From positions 682,001 to 746,000 of the forward strand of contig JANEZZ010000297.1 in the NCBI GenBank assembly GCA_026122225.1: a DNA stretch of 64,000 nucleotides, in the 5' to 3' direction. Below, piece after piece: positions 1-10,321 of the stretch (positions within the stretch are counted from its first letter, which is position 1; every line of letters starts with the position of its first letter). The notes beneath the pieces were generated by a model. It did no database searches, had not been told where the DNA came from, and saw only the letters and a list, made by a program, of their open reading frames with translations. This DNA comes from Heloderma charlesbogerti. Taxonomy: Eukaryota > Chordata > Lepidosauria > Squamata > Helodermatidae. A program made the position numbers and the translations under genes.

Positions 1-255
1 GACACAAATGGCGGCCACTATGATGGCCGCCATTTGCGGCTGCAGCAGCCTGGCAGTGGCTGGAGTCGCCGCCGCCACTGCCACCGCCACTTCATCCGCC
101 GCTGGAGCCGCCGCCAGAGCCAGGTAGGCTCTGTTTCACAGGGCTTTCACGGGGTGGTGGGGCGGGTTGCTCCATTCCGTCATGGATTCCAGGGGGCCGA
201 ATTCACTGGAATTTGGCCTCCCTGGGATCCGTGGCGGAATTCTCTAACATCCCTA
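1..255 (-). mobile_element. Family P fold-back hAT-like MITE, copy A (cut by window start)
   Basis: This is the right part of a family P element whose left part lies before the window. It ends in CATCCCTA at 248-255, preceded by a GGCGGAATTCTC-type end that is shared with several other copies. Near the window start, about 7-37, there is a hairpin of CAAATGGCGGCC pairing with GGCCGCCATTTGCG. A donor-like CAGGTAGG lies at about 120. Only one flank is visible, so a target duplication cannot be tested. The copy encodes no protein. The open frame at 34-489 runs out of the element into unique sequence and is not a gene. Confidence 0.85.
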
Positions 256-523
256 CATGTAGATTGGGAGATTGCCCAGTCTACTGGCATGGGGCAAAAT
301 GCTCAAGCCAAGTCAACAAGTATGAGCCATGCAGGTTCAGCACATGCTGAGGCCCTCAAGAATGTAGGGATGGGATATGCTACACAGATGTATCAAATAA
401 GCAAAAATAAATTCTGTGTGCTTAGACTCTTAACATCAGTGCTGATTTTGGATATGCAACATAAGATTAAGTGTAGAAATTGGTCCTGATAGGCTCAGAC
501 TGAAATTGTGATATGGTTCTTAT
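256..523. other. Unannotated spacer
   Basis: I see no gene or recognisable repeat here. The last eight bases (GTTCTTAT, 516-523) are the left target duplication of the next element. Confidence 0.5.
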
Positions 524-719
524 GAGGGATGCTAGAGAAATTCGAGACGGATTAAAATGAGCATGGATAATATTTATGTAAATATTTACATAATTATTTT
601 CGTATTTTGCCTCATGAAAAAAAAATTACATCCGTCTGTCAGCAGATGACGGAACGAAAGGCACCTGACAATCCGCGAAACACAGGAGGAGTGGGTTTTA
701 CGCGGTCTGTACATCTCTA
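524..719 (+). mobile_element. Short AT-rich member of family P, copy K
   Basis: The 196-bp element starts GAGGGATGCTAGAGAAATTC and ends TGTACATCTCTA. It is flanked on both sides by GTTCTTAT (516-523 and 720-727), a perfect 8-bp target duplication. Both ends match the two end types of the larger family P copies with a few changes. The centre holds the perfect 20-bp palindrome TTATGTAAATATTTACATAA, which is the core of the larger family's hairpin without its GC-rich outer stem. It has no coding capacity. The match of termini plus hairpin core is the reason for placing it in family P. Confidence 0.75.
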
Positions 720-867
720 GTTCTTATATAATACTTCCCAGGTAAGCAAAACCAAAAAGGAGAGGTTTGATTCAATAGTATTAAAAAAAATCACATGTAA
801 ATAATTTTCATCTCAGTAATTCATTCCAATTGTTTTTGTTTTGTTTTCTACTTGGAAGCCTGTAAAG

Positions 868-1003
868 CAGCTGTAAGCAACTTGTGGCTCACCAGATGTT
901 TTGGCCTACAACTACCATCAGCCCTAGCCAGCATAATCAGTGGTGAGGGCTGATGGGAATGGTAGGCCAAAACATCTCATGACTAACAAGTTGCCCACTG
1001 CTG
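868..1003. mobile_element. Palindromic hAT-type MITE, family W
   Basis: This is a 136-bp inverted repeat with TTTTGGCCTACAACT on one arm and its complement AGGCCAAAA on the other. The ends read CAGCTGTAAGCAACTTGT and, reversed, CAGCAGTGGGCAACTTGT. It is flanked by a perfect 8-bp duplication CTGTAAAG at 860-867 and 1004-1011. Hairpins of this sort with CAACTCCCATCAGCCC arms are common small hAT-derived elements in reptiles. It is non-coding. Confidence 0.8.
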
Positions 1004-1011
1004 CTGTAAAG

Positions 1012-1963
1012 GATTGGGGGGTACAAAATAATTATCTTCCACTCTACTCCCCCCGCCCACATTTCTCCTTAATATTGTGAGACTGTGCAAATGGTGATAG
1101 CTTGACACCAACACGACTGTTTCATGACACCTGGGCATCAAATGGTAGGCCCATTTTATTTATTTTTTTAAAGCGGAGAAGCTTTTTTCATCCCATTGGC
1201 GCCTGTCTGAAAAAAATTGCTTTGGGTGCGGTCAGATTATGACATGGACTCTTAGTTCAGGGGAGCAGATCCCTAATTGCTAATCCACAATGACCTACTT
1301 TTATTCTGACATAAACCATGTGAACATTTAGCAATCAGGTATCTTTTCGAGTGCTTGGTTAGACAGACACTTACAGAAAGAAGATGCAAGTCTGCAGCTG
1401 TTTTCTTTGAACTGTTGCTCATTCTGAAATCCTCCCTCCTTCCTCTGAACTGTCCTGCACAGCTCATTGGATCCATCACATTTGTTTTACATACCTTTCC
1501 TTTAAACAGTTTCAAGGCTCTTTTCATTTACTGCGGGATCAAAATAGTAATTGAATAGTCTCTCTCACTGTTACAGGACTACCCTGGAACTGTTTCACCA
1601 CCAGTGAACATGGCATAGAAATTTGAGCCTAATAGTGGCTGCTGTTTGTGTTAAGCACAAAACATTCTCAGATTTCAAGCACAAAAATTCACCTATCCTT
1701 ATCTGAATGTCTCCAGACCTAAGTAGACATTACTTTAAAGACACAGCTAGCAGCTATGTCCCCCTCCCATTTTACTCTAGAGTAGTAGCAAAAGCCCGAA
1801 CTGGATCAGGACCCTAATGTGAGGGGTAAGGGGCTTTAACTTGTTCCCCCTGTGATGGGCCTGACCTGGATCAGTCCTTCCTCCCCTTGCACACAACAAT
1901 TAATTTCTATTGCAAAATACTGAACTGTTTGCTTTTGTGATCACTTTTTGCAATACAAATTGC
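1012..1963. other. Non-coding spacer without recognised content
   Basis: The sequence is mixed and AT-rich. Two overlapping short open frames on opposite strands (1273-1558) show no recognisable protein features and are taken as chance. I recognise no repeat family. Confidence 0.4.
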
Positions 1964-2063
1964 AGGTGTGGGCTGGCATCACCCCTTCAGGCAAATGGCC
2001 AGGACTGAACTGGAGACCTTCTGAAAAGGATGTGCTCAACCACAGAGCTATGATCCCTCATCC
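1964..2063 (-). repeat. tRNA-derived SINE head (Ala-like), diverged fragment
   Basis: Read on the minus strand this resembles the tRNA-like head of the SINE found seven more times in the window: a GTGGTTGAGCACATC-like A-box region followed by a GGTCTCCAGTTCAGTCC-type B box. It is heavily mutated and lacks the 3' body. The assignment rests on similarity to the clearer copies at 58,645 and 31,812. Confidence 0.5.
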
Positions 2064-2862
2064 CTCCCATTAAGCTTAGCCTTGTTTCCAAAGTGGAACC
2101 AAAATATCGAGACTTCCCTACTTTTTAATTTTTAAAAAATCTGAGCACTGTGTGTACACACTCTTTCTTTCCATTCCTTTATATTTTCCCCTTCCATATT
2201 ATCAGACAGAGTACAAGTTTGCAAGGATAGAACATTCTATAAAAGCTGGGCTCAGTCTATTTCTCATCCATGTCAATTTTGCATGTGTTCATTCATAAGT
2301 TCACTCCACCCCATTGCATGGGATCCCCATCCCCTTCAATCTATGATTTTAAAAAAAATATCCACAGAAATTCGTATTCATTTGAATATATTTTCTCACT
2401 AAATATGCATATATAAATGTATTTGATCTCAAGGTATGGATTTCTAGATGTATTTTATCCTAAAATACAAATTGATAGCACATTTTGGTATGTTCTTTGC
2501 GCTGAGAAATGAACAGCAACATTCTGAGAAGTGCAAAATCCCTGATTCTGATCCACATATAAATCCGGTCAGGTCAAGTTGCATCAGAATTCGCAAAAAT
2601 CAAGTTCCTCAAGCATCCCTATATAGCACCAAACTTGATGCATTTATACACATTGTTGATAGATGGTGTTTCACCAATGACTGAATTAATTTTACAAGCT
2701 TTCCTAATTAAACTGGAATTTGGAAGAAGCAGAATGCTAGGCAGAATGAGCCAGGGGAAGAATAAAGGAACAGAACATGGGAAATCCGCTTATCCTCTTA
2801 TATGCATGCCATTCACTTGAGGACATCAAATGATCATTTACATGGGTCATCCTGTATATAAT
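2064..2862. other. Non-coding spacer
   Basis: The sequence is AT-rich. Short open frames at 2448-2684 and 2635-2820 have no recognisable domain and end by chance. Bases 2855-2862 (TATATAAT) are the probable left target duplication of the next element. Confidence 0.4.
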
Positions 2863-3241
2863 AAATGGTGTAGTGGAGCCAGGCCTCGGAGGGATGCAGT
2901 ACTGGCATTTTTTTATTAGCAGGGATACTGATATCATCTGCCATCCCCTTCAGAATTCCCTGAACCCTCTGAGCTTAGCTGCACTTCTCACAATAGCTGG
3001 GGCAGGAGGATGAATTTTCCCTATAATATGTCATTCCCTGTTGTAATGCAAAGTATTTTAGGGTGGCCTGGTCTTGAATGGGCAGTTAACACCCATTAGC
3101 TTTACAAAAGACCTGCTGCTGTTGGTGAAGATGAAAACTGTTAGGATTTGTTTTTTGTTGCTAGGGATGGATACTGGTGCCTGAATTTTTGGACTGTCCT
3201 TGGGGGCGTGGCTGTCGGGACTGTCAGAAACTACAACACTG
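2863..3241 (-). mobile_element. Family Q hAT-like non-autonomous element (CAGTGGTGTAGT ends)
   Basis: The 379-bp element has a mutated left end AAATGGTGTAGTGG and a right end ACTACAACACTG, complementary to the family Q terminus CAGTGGTGTAGT. The flanks TATATAAT and GCTATAAT agree at 6 of 8 positions. Its body is the reverse complement of the elements at 36,796 and 38,861: it shares the internal block GGACTGTCCTTGGGGGCGTGG and a stretch of AATTCCCTGAACCCTC type. It is non-coding and older than the 38,861 copy, judging by mutated ends and target duplication. Confidence 0.75.
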
Positions 3242-3703
3242 GCTATAATCCCACAGACAGGACGTTGCCTCACATCACCTCAACCCCAATGCTATTCATG
3301 GGATTTATTTACATGTTCAGCAGCCAGTCGTCAGCCCCATACAGGCATTCTTAAAGTCTATTTGTGGAGGGGCCAGGGGGTGCCAGGTGCTAGCCCCGCC
3401 CCCTCCATCCCTGCCTGACTTGGGGTGAGAAGATGTGGAGTAAGATTGGAAGCTCATTCAGTTGAATGTGCTGCTTACAGTCTTCCCCACAGTAAGGACC
3501 TCTGATCAACCAGAGGTCCCGATCATGGGGAGAACTGCAACCATCTTCAGCCATTTACAGTACAATCTCTTTTCAGACATTCCCACTCAATGTGGGAGAG
3601 CCAGGGCTGGAGTGGGTGGGAATGACTGGAACTGTAGTCCAACACATTTGGAGGGTAACAGTTTGGGGCAAGTTGTCCTATGATCTGCTCAATCCCTTTG
3701 GAT
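3242..3703. other. Spacer between DNA transposon copies
   Basis: I see no gene or clear repeat. Overlapping short frames (3148-3418, 3462-3795) are composition artefacts. The left target duplication CTTTGGAT of the following element is at 3696-3703. Confidence 0.4.
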
Positions 3704-4185
3704 TAGGGATGGCGGAGAATTCCGCATGGAGGCCAAGCAGGCCGGATTCTTTAGAATCCAGCCCCCCAGAGTCCATGGCGGAACGGAAGGCTTAACCCCA
3801 CCTCCTCGTGGAATCCTCTTCGGCCGGATCCTCTGGCTCAGATTGCCAGCGATACGGCCGCCATGCCGTATCACTGGCTGAAGGGGACGTACTGCAGCCG
3901 CAAAACCACATTTATGGCTGCATTTACCTTACACTAAGGCCTTTATGGCCGCAAATGGCATCCCGGATGCCATTTGCGGCCACAGCACGTCACGTCACCT
4001 TCAGCCAGCGATACGGCATGGCGACCATATCAGTGGTGCTTTGGAGCCAGCCGGTGGCTCCTAAGAATCGCTGCGGAGTGGAGCCAGCTGGCCAGGATTC
4101 CGGGGGGGGGGGGTGGAGAACTGATCGCCTCCTCCCCCCGGCAGACCCCCAGTGGAAGGCAAGGTAAGGGATTCATACATCCCTA
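3704..4185 (+). mobile_element. Family P element, divergent subfamily, copy B
   Basis: The 482-bp element runs from TAGGGATGGCGGAGAATTCC to ATTCATACATCCCTA. It has a perfect 8-bp target duplication CTTTGGAT at 3696-3703 and 4186-4193. The ends match the other family P copies, and the GGTAAG donor-like site near the right end (4163) is present. The internal hairpins differ, however. In place of the GATAGGCTACGTA stem it has a CCAGCGATACGGC stem (about 3846-3878 and again near 4005-4050), with a GCAAATGGCATCC/GGATGCCATTTGCGG hairpin at the centre (about 3951-3981). It encodes no protein. Confidence 0.85.
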
Positions 4186-4208
4186 CTTTGGATTGACCCT
4201 TAAGAGTA

Positions 4209-4925
4209 CATAGAATCATAGAATAGTAGGGTTGGAAGGGGCCTATAAGATCATCGAGTCCAACCCCCTGCTCAGTGCAGGAATCTAAGTCAAAGCATCT
4301 CTGACAGATGGCTGTCCACTCCAGCTTTATCTTGGATGGTTCCATTGTTGTATTGCTGTAACAGTCAGGAAGTTTTCCCTGATGTTCAGACAGAATCTGG
4401 CTTCCTGTGACTTGGGCCCATTATTCCGTATCCTGCACTCCGGGGCGATCGAGAAGAGATCCTGGCCTTCCTCTCTGTGAAAACCTTTCAAGTACTTGAA
4501 GAGCGCTATCATCTCTCCCCTCAGTCTTCTCTTCTCAAGGCTAAACATGCCCAGTTCTTTCAGTCTCTCCTCATGGGGCTTTGTTTCCAAGCCCCTGATC
4601 ATTTTTGTTGCCCTCCTCTGAACCCTCTCTCCAGCTTGTCTGCATCCATCTTTAAGTGTGGTGCCCAGAACTGGACACAGTACTCCAGATGAGGCCTAAC
4701 CAGTGCTGAGTGGAGGGGAACTAGTACTTCACATCATTTGGAAGCTATAATTCTATTAATGCAGCCCAAAATAGCATTTGCCTTTTTTGCAGCCACTTCA
4801 CATTGTTGGCTCATTTTCAGCTTGAGATCCACCACAATTCCAAGATCCTTCTTGCTTGTAGCATTGCTGAGCCAAGTGTCCTGCATCTTGTAACTGTGCA
4901 TTTGGTTTCTTTTTCCTAGCTACCT
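4209..4925 (-). mobile_element. CR1 LINE 3' fragment
   Basis: On the minus strand this ends in the CR1-type tail formed by the ATTCTATG motif (plus-strand CATAGAATCATAGAAT). It includes the conserved segment complementary to GGTTGGAAGGGGCCTATAAG. An open piece at 4327-4602 (minus) encodes the C-terminus of a CR1 reverse transcriptase polyprotein, with [20 protein letters not shown] followed by an IRENFLTVTAIQQWN block. The copy is 5'-truncated, as is usual for CR1, and it is broken. The upstream limit near 4925 is approximate. Confidence 0.85.
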
Positions 4926-5510
4926 GTTGATGAGAACAACAGATATCTAGAGTGCTACTACATAGCATCTGGGCCTCTAATTGGTGATTATTCCCGAGAG
5001 GCATGGGAACCCCAGTTGGTTTGATGGCATACAAGTGAGAGCTCCTGGAGTTATTTGCTCTACTACCACCTAGTTGGAGCAATATCCAGATAGATTACAG
5101 CAAGCCTCCTTGCATTTGACGTTTGGAAAGCATTAAAGTACACTGGTTATCTGACAAAATGCCCCCTTTTCTCTCTTTCCTGAACTAATTTGAACCTGCC
5201 CTAGTCTCAGCTGGTTGCAAATAATTGGATTTTGAGTCTGGCATCCCATCTTGTTCTTGTTAATTGCTCTAAAGCTCTAGCATACTGCATACCATGGGTC
5301 AATTTGTCTTTCCATGGTGCAACAAAGCACAACAGCACATTATTTTTACCCTCAGCTACTTTCTGGCAAAGCAGAAGTACTCCCTAAGCATACTTGTATG
5401 TCTGCTATTATCTCACGAGGCAGGTGGCCTAGATGACTACTGCTAATTCCCATATGAGCTAGAGATGCTGAAAAAATTGTCCTGGAAGGCTCACCTATCT
5501 CTAATTTGAA
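4926..5510. other. Non-coding spacer
   Basis: No gene or recognisable repeat was found in this stretch. Confidence 0.4.
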
Positions 5511-5703
5511 CCTGTATTATACCAAGTCAGACAGATCATTGTTCCATGTATTGCAGTGCCACTCTAGCTAGCAATATTTCTCCAAGGTCTCCGACAGAGG
5601 TCCATCCAGAACTGCTACCAGGGATTCTAATTGGAGATGCTGGGAAGTGAACCTGTCCTCATCTATATGTAAAGCATTTGCTCTGCTACTGAGCTATCTC
5701 CCT
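5511..5703 (-). repeat. tRNA-derived SINE (Ala-like head), full-length but diverged
   Basis: On the minus strand it reads as a tRNA-like head (plus-strand AAAGCATTTGCTCTGCTACTG with a B-box region AGTGAACC), then a body ending in the tail complementary to TACCAAGTCAGACAGATCAT. Head, body order and tail match the interrupted copy at 31,425-31,945. Many substitutions indicate an old insertion. It is transcribed, if at all, from its own pol III boxes. Confidence 0.65.
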
Positions 5704-6830
5704 AAAATTTGATGTGCACAATTGCATGTGTAGAAAGCCTATTTTGTACTCATTCAAGAAGTAACCAGGACTCTTTAGACTCAGCAGACAGAGGAATCAC
5801 ATTAAATTAAATACGTCACTTGACCTACTTGGGCATTTCTTATTTCTTTTTTTTTTGCCTAAGCAAACTGGTATGCTACAGTGTTTTTGTCCAACCCACT
5901 TTCAGTCAGTACACATCTCATCAGACATACAAACTAGCATCAACAAGTTGTATAAATCGTTGCATTTTTGCACACATGACAAACTGGAAAGAGCAGAGCT
6001 GAACTTTCCAGTGATTTTTCCTTCGATATTTGTTCACTTTTTCATTTCACAGTCCCGTTTGCCCTCAGTGACATAATCGCATCGGTCAAGTCTGATTGGC
6101 TATGTAGTGTTGTGTCATCATACTGTTTTCTGTGTAATGTCTGATTGGTTTGGATCACCCACATAGCTAATCTAGAAAGGAGGAAGAAGTGGTATCCAAG
6201 AGGTTGGGAGGATGATAGCCCAAAGCAGCAGTACCAACCAGGGGAAACAATGATACCTAATGGGATTTCATTGTAAAGATGACTTGGGGGGGGGGAGGTG
6301 AGGCGGGACAGGGACTCTACCCACCAAGATTGCTAATTTCTACTCATAAATCGAAAGTGAAGAATATATGTCCCACTTCTAAATCTGACAGCTCAGTATG
6401 TGTACCATTATCCTTCATATTCTATAAATACAAAATGGAATGAATGAGAATGTGACATTAATGTAAGTTACAAGTAAGCGTAAAACCTGTTAGTGACCAA
6501 AATGACAATATTCTGTTAAGGAAACTATGCATGGTTTATGAGATATCTCTGCTTTAATCACTGTATCATGTCCTCTCCTGTTTGACTCTCCGTATGCTTG
6601 AGTTCCTGTCCTCAGATGATTTCCTTCTGACCTCTGCGCTACTTGCTCCATTCATTGTCTTTGGGTGACCCCATAAAATCCTATGGCTTTCAATACCAGC
6701 TATATGCAAATGACAGCTGGCTCTATCTCTCTGCCCCTGAACTGCCCCCCTCTCTTCAATCTGGCTTCTCCAACTCCCTCTCTGGTATTTGTTTTTTCTT
6801 GGAGGTTTTGCCATTGTGTCAAACTCAGTG
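5704..6830. other. Non-coding spacer
   Basis: The sequence is AT-rich with a short poly-G run at about 6286-6295. Short open frames in this interval lack any recognisable domain. I see no repeat family. Confidence 0.35.
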
Positions 6831-6979
6831 GGGTGTATCCTACACTACCACTAACATGAATTATATTGTGCTAGTGCAAGCGACCTCTAGCACAATCCCT
6901 GGAAAACGCTTCATGCCAGCAAAAGGTATTGACTGCAACATAATTTACCTTAGTGGTAGTGTCGAATAGGATACTGCCC
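6831..6979. mobile_element. Small palindromic MITE (GGTGTATCCTACACTACCAC ends)
   Basis: The left arm TATCCTACACTACCACTAA pairs with the right arm TTAGTGGTAGTGTCGAATAGG, giving long terminal inverted repeats around a roughly 100-bp interior. It has no coding capacity. No confident target duplication could be defined, so the exact ends and the superfamily are uncertain. Confidence 0.5.
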
Positions 6980-7474
6980 AATATCTCCATGACCAAACTT
7001 TTCATATTTCTTCCCAAGTCCTCCTCTCTTCATACACTTTCCTTATCCATTGACACTGCTACAATACACCATGTTCACCCCTGTTCAGACTAGGGACCTG
7101 TCCTCTTACAAAGCACTATGTCCACTTGACGATCACGTTCAAGAATTGAATCCTAGAATCTCTTCAGAACAGTTGACATCACAATATACAGCAATTTTTA
7201 GATGTCATAGGCCAACCAGGCAGTAGTTAGAACAGACAATAACATGTTTTGATCTGATCAGCCAATTCTTAAAAAAACATGTTTTAAATATCCCCAGGAT
7301 ATTAGTAGAACAGAAACTACTTTTGAGAAAAACATTCTCATATGTTCCATCAGTATAAATTCACATTCACACTGTGTGTGTGCGCGTGTGTGAGCGTGCA
7401 TGTGCATGCAATTAAAATTCCAAGAGTCAGTATTTAGGTTATAACTTGCAAGATTATAACTTTGGGGTGAATTT

Positions 7475-7476
<2 letters not shown>

Positions 7477-7539
<63 letters not shown>

Positions 7540-7541
7540 GG
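7477..7541. repeat. Microsatellite (GT)n(GA)n
   Basis: An uninterrupted GT tract passes into a GA tract and then GACAGA units. It is an ordinary composite dinucleotide repeat. Confidence 0.95.
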
Positions 7542-7634
7542 ATAAAGAGAGAACGAATTCAAACATTTTATGACAACCTGAATTTCAACCTAGATTTTGA
7601 CACTGAAATAGTAGGTTTCTTTTCTTTTAAACAC

Positions 7635-7703
7635 CAAATATTTATTTTATTTATTCCATTTATATCCCACCTTTCTTCTGTCATGGAACTCAAGGTGGCT
7701 ACA
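7635..7703 (-). repeat. 3' tail of a MIR-like/LINE-derived SINE
   Basis: The segment reads TTATTCCATTTATATCCCACC on the plus strand. This is the complement of the GGTGGGATATAAATG tail of the MIR-like SINE at 55,571-55,806. It adjoins the tandem duplication at 7704. Confidence 0.5.
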
Positions 7704-7847
7704 TGTGGTTCCCAGGGAATCTCCCCTCCAAGCACTGACCAGACCCAGACCAGCTTAGCTTCAGCAAGAAGGCTGTGTGGTTCCCAGGTGGTCTCCCCTC
7801 CAAGCACTGGCCAGACCCAGACCAGTTTAGCTTCAGCAAGATGGCTG
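7704..7847. repeat. 72-bp tandem duplication, two copies
   Basis: Two adjacent 72-bp units (7704-7775 and 7776-7847) each start TGTGGTTCCCAGG and contain TCTCCCCTCCAAGCACTG and TTAGCTTCAGCAAGA. They differ at only a few positions. The unit looks like part of a SINE body that was locally duplicated. Confidence 0.85.
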
Positions 7848-7904
7848 CCTCATGTGCCTTCTTCAAACCATGCCCTGAGACCATTTTCCTAAGATGTTGG
7901 ATTT

Positions 7905-7966
7905 GGATCCTGAGGCCCCTTCCATGTATGGAAGGGCTCCTTCCATTTATGGAGGGGCTCAGGATC
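7905..7966. repeat. Imperfect 62-bp palindrome
   Basis: The left arm GGATCCTGAGGCCCCTTCCA pairs with the right arm TGGAGGGGCTCAGGATCC, with an inner stem CCATGTATGGAAGG/CCTTCCATTTATGG. It may be the core of a small fold-back element. No target duplication was identified. Confidence 0.6.
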
Positions 7967-8071
7967 CAGTGGAGGACTTTCTCCAATCCCTGCTCCCTGC
8001 CCCCTGCAGCCACTCACCCACACCCTGTTCTGGAGGCTCCCCAACCCTCCAGGGCAGATTTTCAGTAGGCA

Positions 8072-8119
8072 CAAAGGAAGGAGGGAAGGAAGGAAGGAAG
8101 GAAGGAAGGAAGGAAAAGT
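8072..8119. repeat. Microsatellite (GGAA)n
   Basis: This is a purine-rich GGAA tetranucleotide tract with one GGGA interruption. Confidence 0.95.
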
Positions 8120-8824
8120 TGCCTCCCCTTTTCTGCTGGTGTGATCCTCTGCTGGATCGCAAGCACTTCTTTTGGAAATGGAGACAGCTATCAATGCTCC
8201 TTCTGCTCCCTCCTGCTGCTGGAAGGAAACTCAGGATCCAAGCCACTGTGCAGTATTTGAGGCTGGTCCTTCTGATAAAGACTATACCCATTTCAATAAA
8301 CCCTGGTGTGATTTGTGAATACTGTGGCAACACTTTAGAGTGGAGATCCACATCCTCAATCCAAAGCTTAAGAAACTGAGAAATGTCCAGTATTGACAGT
8401 ACCTCTTTAGAGGTGGTATTATTTGCCACAGTTTCGAGTCAAATACGTGTTGATTTTGTTTCAGGAATTCAAACTGATTTTAAGTGAAAGAGTTCTTTAC
8501 ATACCATATTTCTCTCTCTGACTGCAGTACCCTCCTTCAGATGACAGCAGACATTATAGGTTATACAACAAACACAAGCTCCATTCAATCCCCGCCTGTA
8601 ATCAACGTAGAAAGATGTTGAGAACATATGTGTTTTTTTAAGTGTTGTGATGAACAGTATACTCTTTCCCACTGCAACAAGCCCTAAAAAGTCATATAAA
8701 CCAAACATCAATTCACACGTCCCCCCCATATGAACTCAGTAGCGTCCTAACTCATGCAATTGCAGGAACATAACTTGTACATTCTCCATGCCTTGTGATG
8801 TGTTTATATGGATAAATCTCAAGA
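8120..8824. other. Non-coding spacer
   Basis: I recognise no gene or repeat. Open frames at 7894-8379 and 7959-8429 arise from the adjacent simple repeat and show no domain. Confidence 0.35.
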
Positions 8825-8831
8825 TGTGTGT

Positions 8832-8874
<43 letters not shown>
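8825..8874. repeat. Microsatellite (TG)n
   Basis: This is a nearly perfect TG dinucleotide tract. The histidine-threonine open frame across it at 8752-8991 on the minus strand is a consequence of the repeat. Confidence 0.95.
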
Positions 8875-8876
<2 letters not shown>

Positions 8877-9016
8877 AGTCTTGTTTGAAATGCCTCATAA
8901 GCTCAGGAGATGTTACATATAAAGGATCTACAACTAGGGCTGGATTATCAGAACATTTCAACTTATTTTTAAGCATCCAAGTGTAGGGCAATTCAAGAAT
9001 TAAGAAAACCCTGTAT

Positions 9017-9447
9017 CAGAGGTCCCTAATGCTTTTCAGTTTGGTGGGCACATTTGGTATTTTGGAAGTGGGTTGTGGGTGCTCTCACAAAATGGCTGCC
9101 ATGGAGGTGGGGCATGCTTATTCATAAAATGACTGCTGTGGTGGACATGGTCAGTTACAAACACTCATTTCCCAGAAGGCAAACTGCTAACCCTAAAATA
9201 AAAGAAACTTGTCCAAGAATAAGTAGAAGGCAAAGGTGGGTTCTGAGCTCCAAAACACAATGAACCCAAATAAAGATGGCACTGGAGGGCAACACTTCAT
9301 TTTCCAGAATACCAGTCTCCCAATTAAAAAAAAAATGTTTACTTAAAAAGACCTTAAAAATAAAATAAAAATTAGGGAGCCTGGTGGGGGACGAGAGAGG
9401 TGATGGTGGGCCCATTGTTATCTATAGGCACCATGTTTGAGACTCGG
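9017..9447 (+). mobile_element. Family V hAT-like non-autonomous element
   Basis: This 431-bp repeat starts CAGAGGTCCCTAATG. It contains GGGCACATTTGG, CTCTCACAAAATGG and TTTCCAGAAGGCAAA, and it ends near GGCACCATGTTTGAGACTCG. The flanks CCCTGTAT (9009-9016) and CCCTATAT (9448-9455) agree at 7 of 8 positions. A second copy with the same order of blocks lies at 11,971. The CAG start and 8-bp flank repeats point to hAT. It is non-coding. Confidence 0.75.
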
Positions 9448-9689
9448 CCCTATATAAAAGAAGATTTGTTGCTACTTGACTTCATGAACCCTCCCTAATT
9501 GTCTCTCTTTGCACACTCAGCACACTAAAGTTTTGAACCTTGAAAACGGTCTCATTAAATACTCTTTTTTTGTCAAGTTATGATCTGAGAAAACAAAATA
9601 AATACAGTTTACTGTTTGACCTGGCACGAGAATAGTGTCATCAGCATATATTCATTGTGTTTTTATCTCAAGATTTCACCCAATGATCT

Positions 9690-9875
9690 CAGGTAGGGAT
9701 ATATGGCTGCCGTCCCACATTTGATCCTCGCAACAAGGCTTTGAGCTACATTAGGCTAAGAGAGCATTCCTGGCCACAGATCGCTACCCAGTGAGCTTCA
9801 TGGCCGAGTAGGGATTTGACCCTGGATCTCCCCACCCTAAATCCAGCACTGGAGCCCCTACACCACACCAGCATG
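9690..9875 (-). repeat. MIR-like SINE, old diverged copy
   Basis: On the minus strand this has the tRNA-like head complement (plus-strand CCTGGATCTCCCCACCC) preceded by CCCAGTGAGCTTCATGGCCG. The same blocks occur in the MIR-like SINE at 10,025 and in the cleaner plus-strand copy at 55,571. It is strongly diverged. Confidence 0.6.
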
Positions 9876-9902
9876 GTGAGCCAAATTGAAAAGAGCCACT
9901 GC

Positions 9903-9969
9903 TAATATTTAATATTATTATTAATAATATTATTAATAATATTATTAATATTTAATAATACTGCTAATA

Positions 9970-10002
<33 letters not shown>
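9903..10002. repeat. AT-rich simple repeat followed by (CA)n
   Basis: TTATTAATAATA-type units at 9903-9968 are followed by a CA dinucleotide tract at about 9973-10,002. The AT part is highly self-complementary. Confidence 0.9.
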
Positions 10003-10004
<2 letters not shown>

Positions 10005-10024
10005 GCAAGCCATCTCCAGCTCAT

Positions 10025-10283
10025 TTTATTTATTCGTTTATTTAATTTCATTACATTTATATCCAGCTGTTTTTCCTCTTGAAAGGAACCCAAGGCAGCT
10101 TACAAAGTTGTCCTCCTCCCCATTTTATCCTCACAACAACCCTGTGAGGTAGGTTAGGCTGAGAGTCAGTGATTGACTCAAAGTCACCCAGTGAGCTAAA
10201 TGGCCAAGTGGGGACTAGAACCTGGATCTCCCAAGTCCCGGTCCAAGACTTTAACCACCACACCATGTTGGCTTTCAGCAAGA
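10025..10283 (-). repeat. MIR-like SINE (minus strand)
   Basis: The plus strand shows the complement of the whole element: a TTATTTAATTTCATTACATT tail, CCTCACAACAACCCTGTGAG in the core, CACCCAGTGAGCTAAATGGCC, then the tRNA-like head ending ACCACCACACCATGTTGGC. The core block GGTTGTTGTGAGGATAAAATG and the head are those of MIR/CORE-type tRNA SINEs. The copy is almost full length. Confidence 0.8.
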
Positions 10284-10321
10284 GCATTCCTAGCTTCTTA
10301 GTGATTGTGAACTTTACTTAG

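Noticed and set aside
7889..8429. Overlapping 101- to 161-codon frames on both strands
   Set aside because: They span a GGAA microsatellite and a palindrome, are open in several frames by composition, and show no domain.
8752..8991. Histidine/threonine-rich open frame
   Set aside because: It is the translation of a TG microsatellite.
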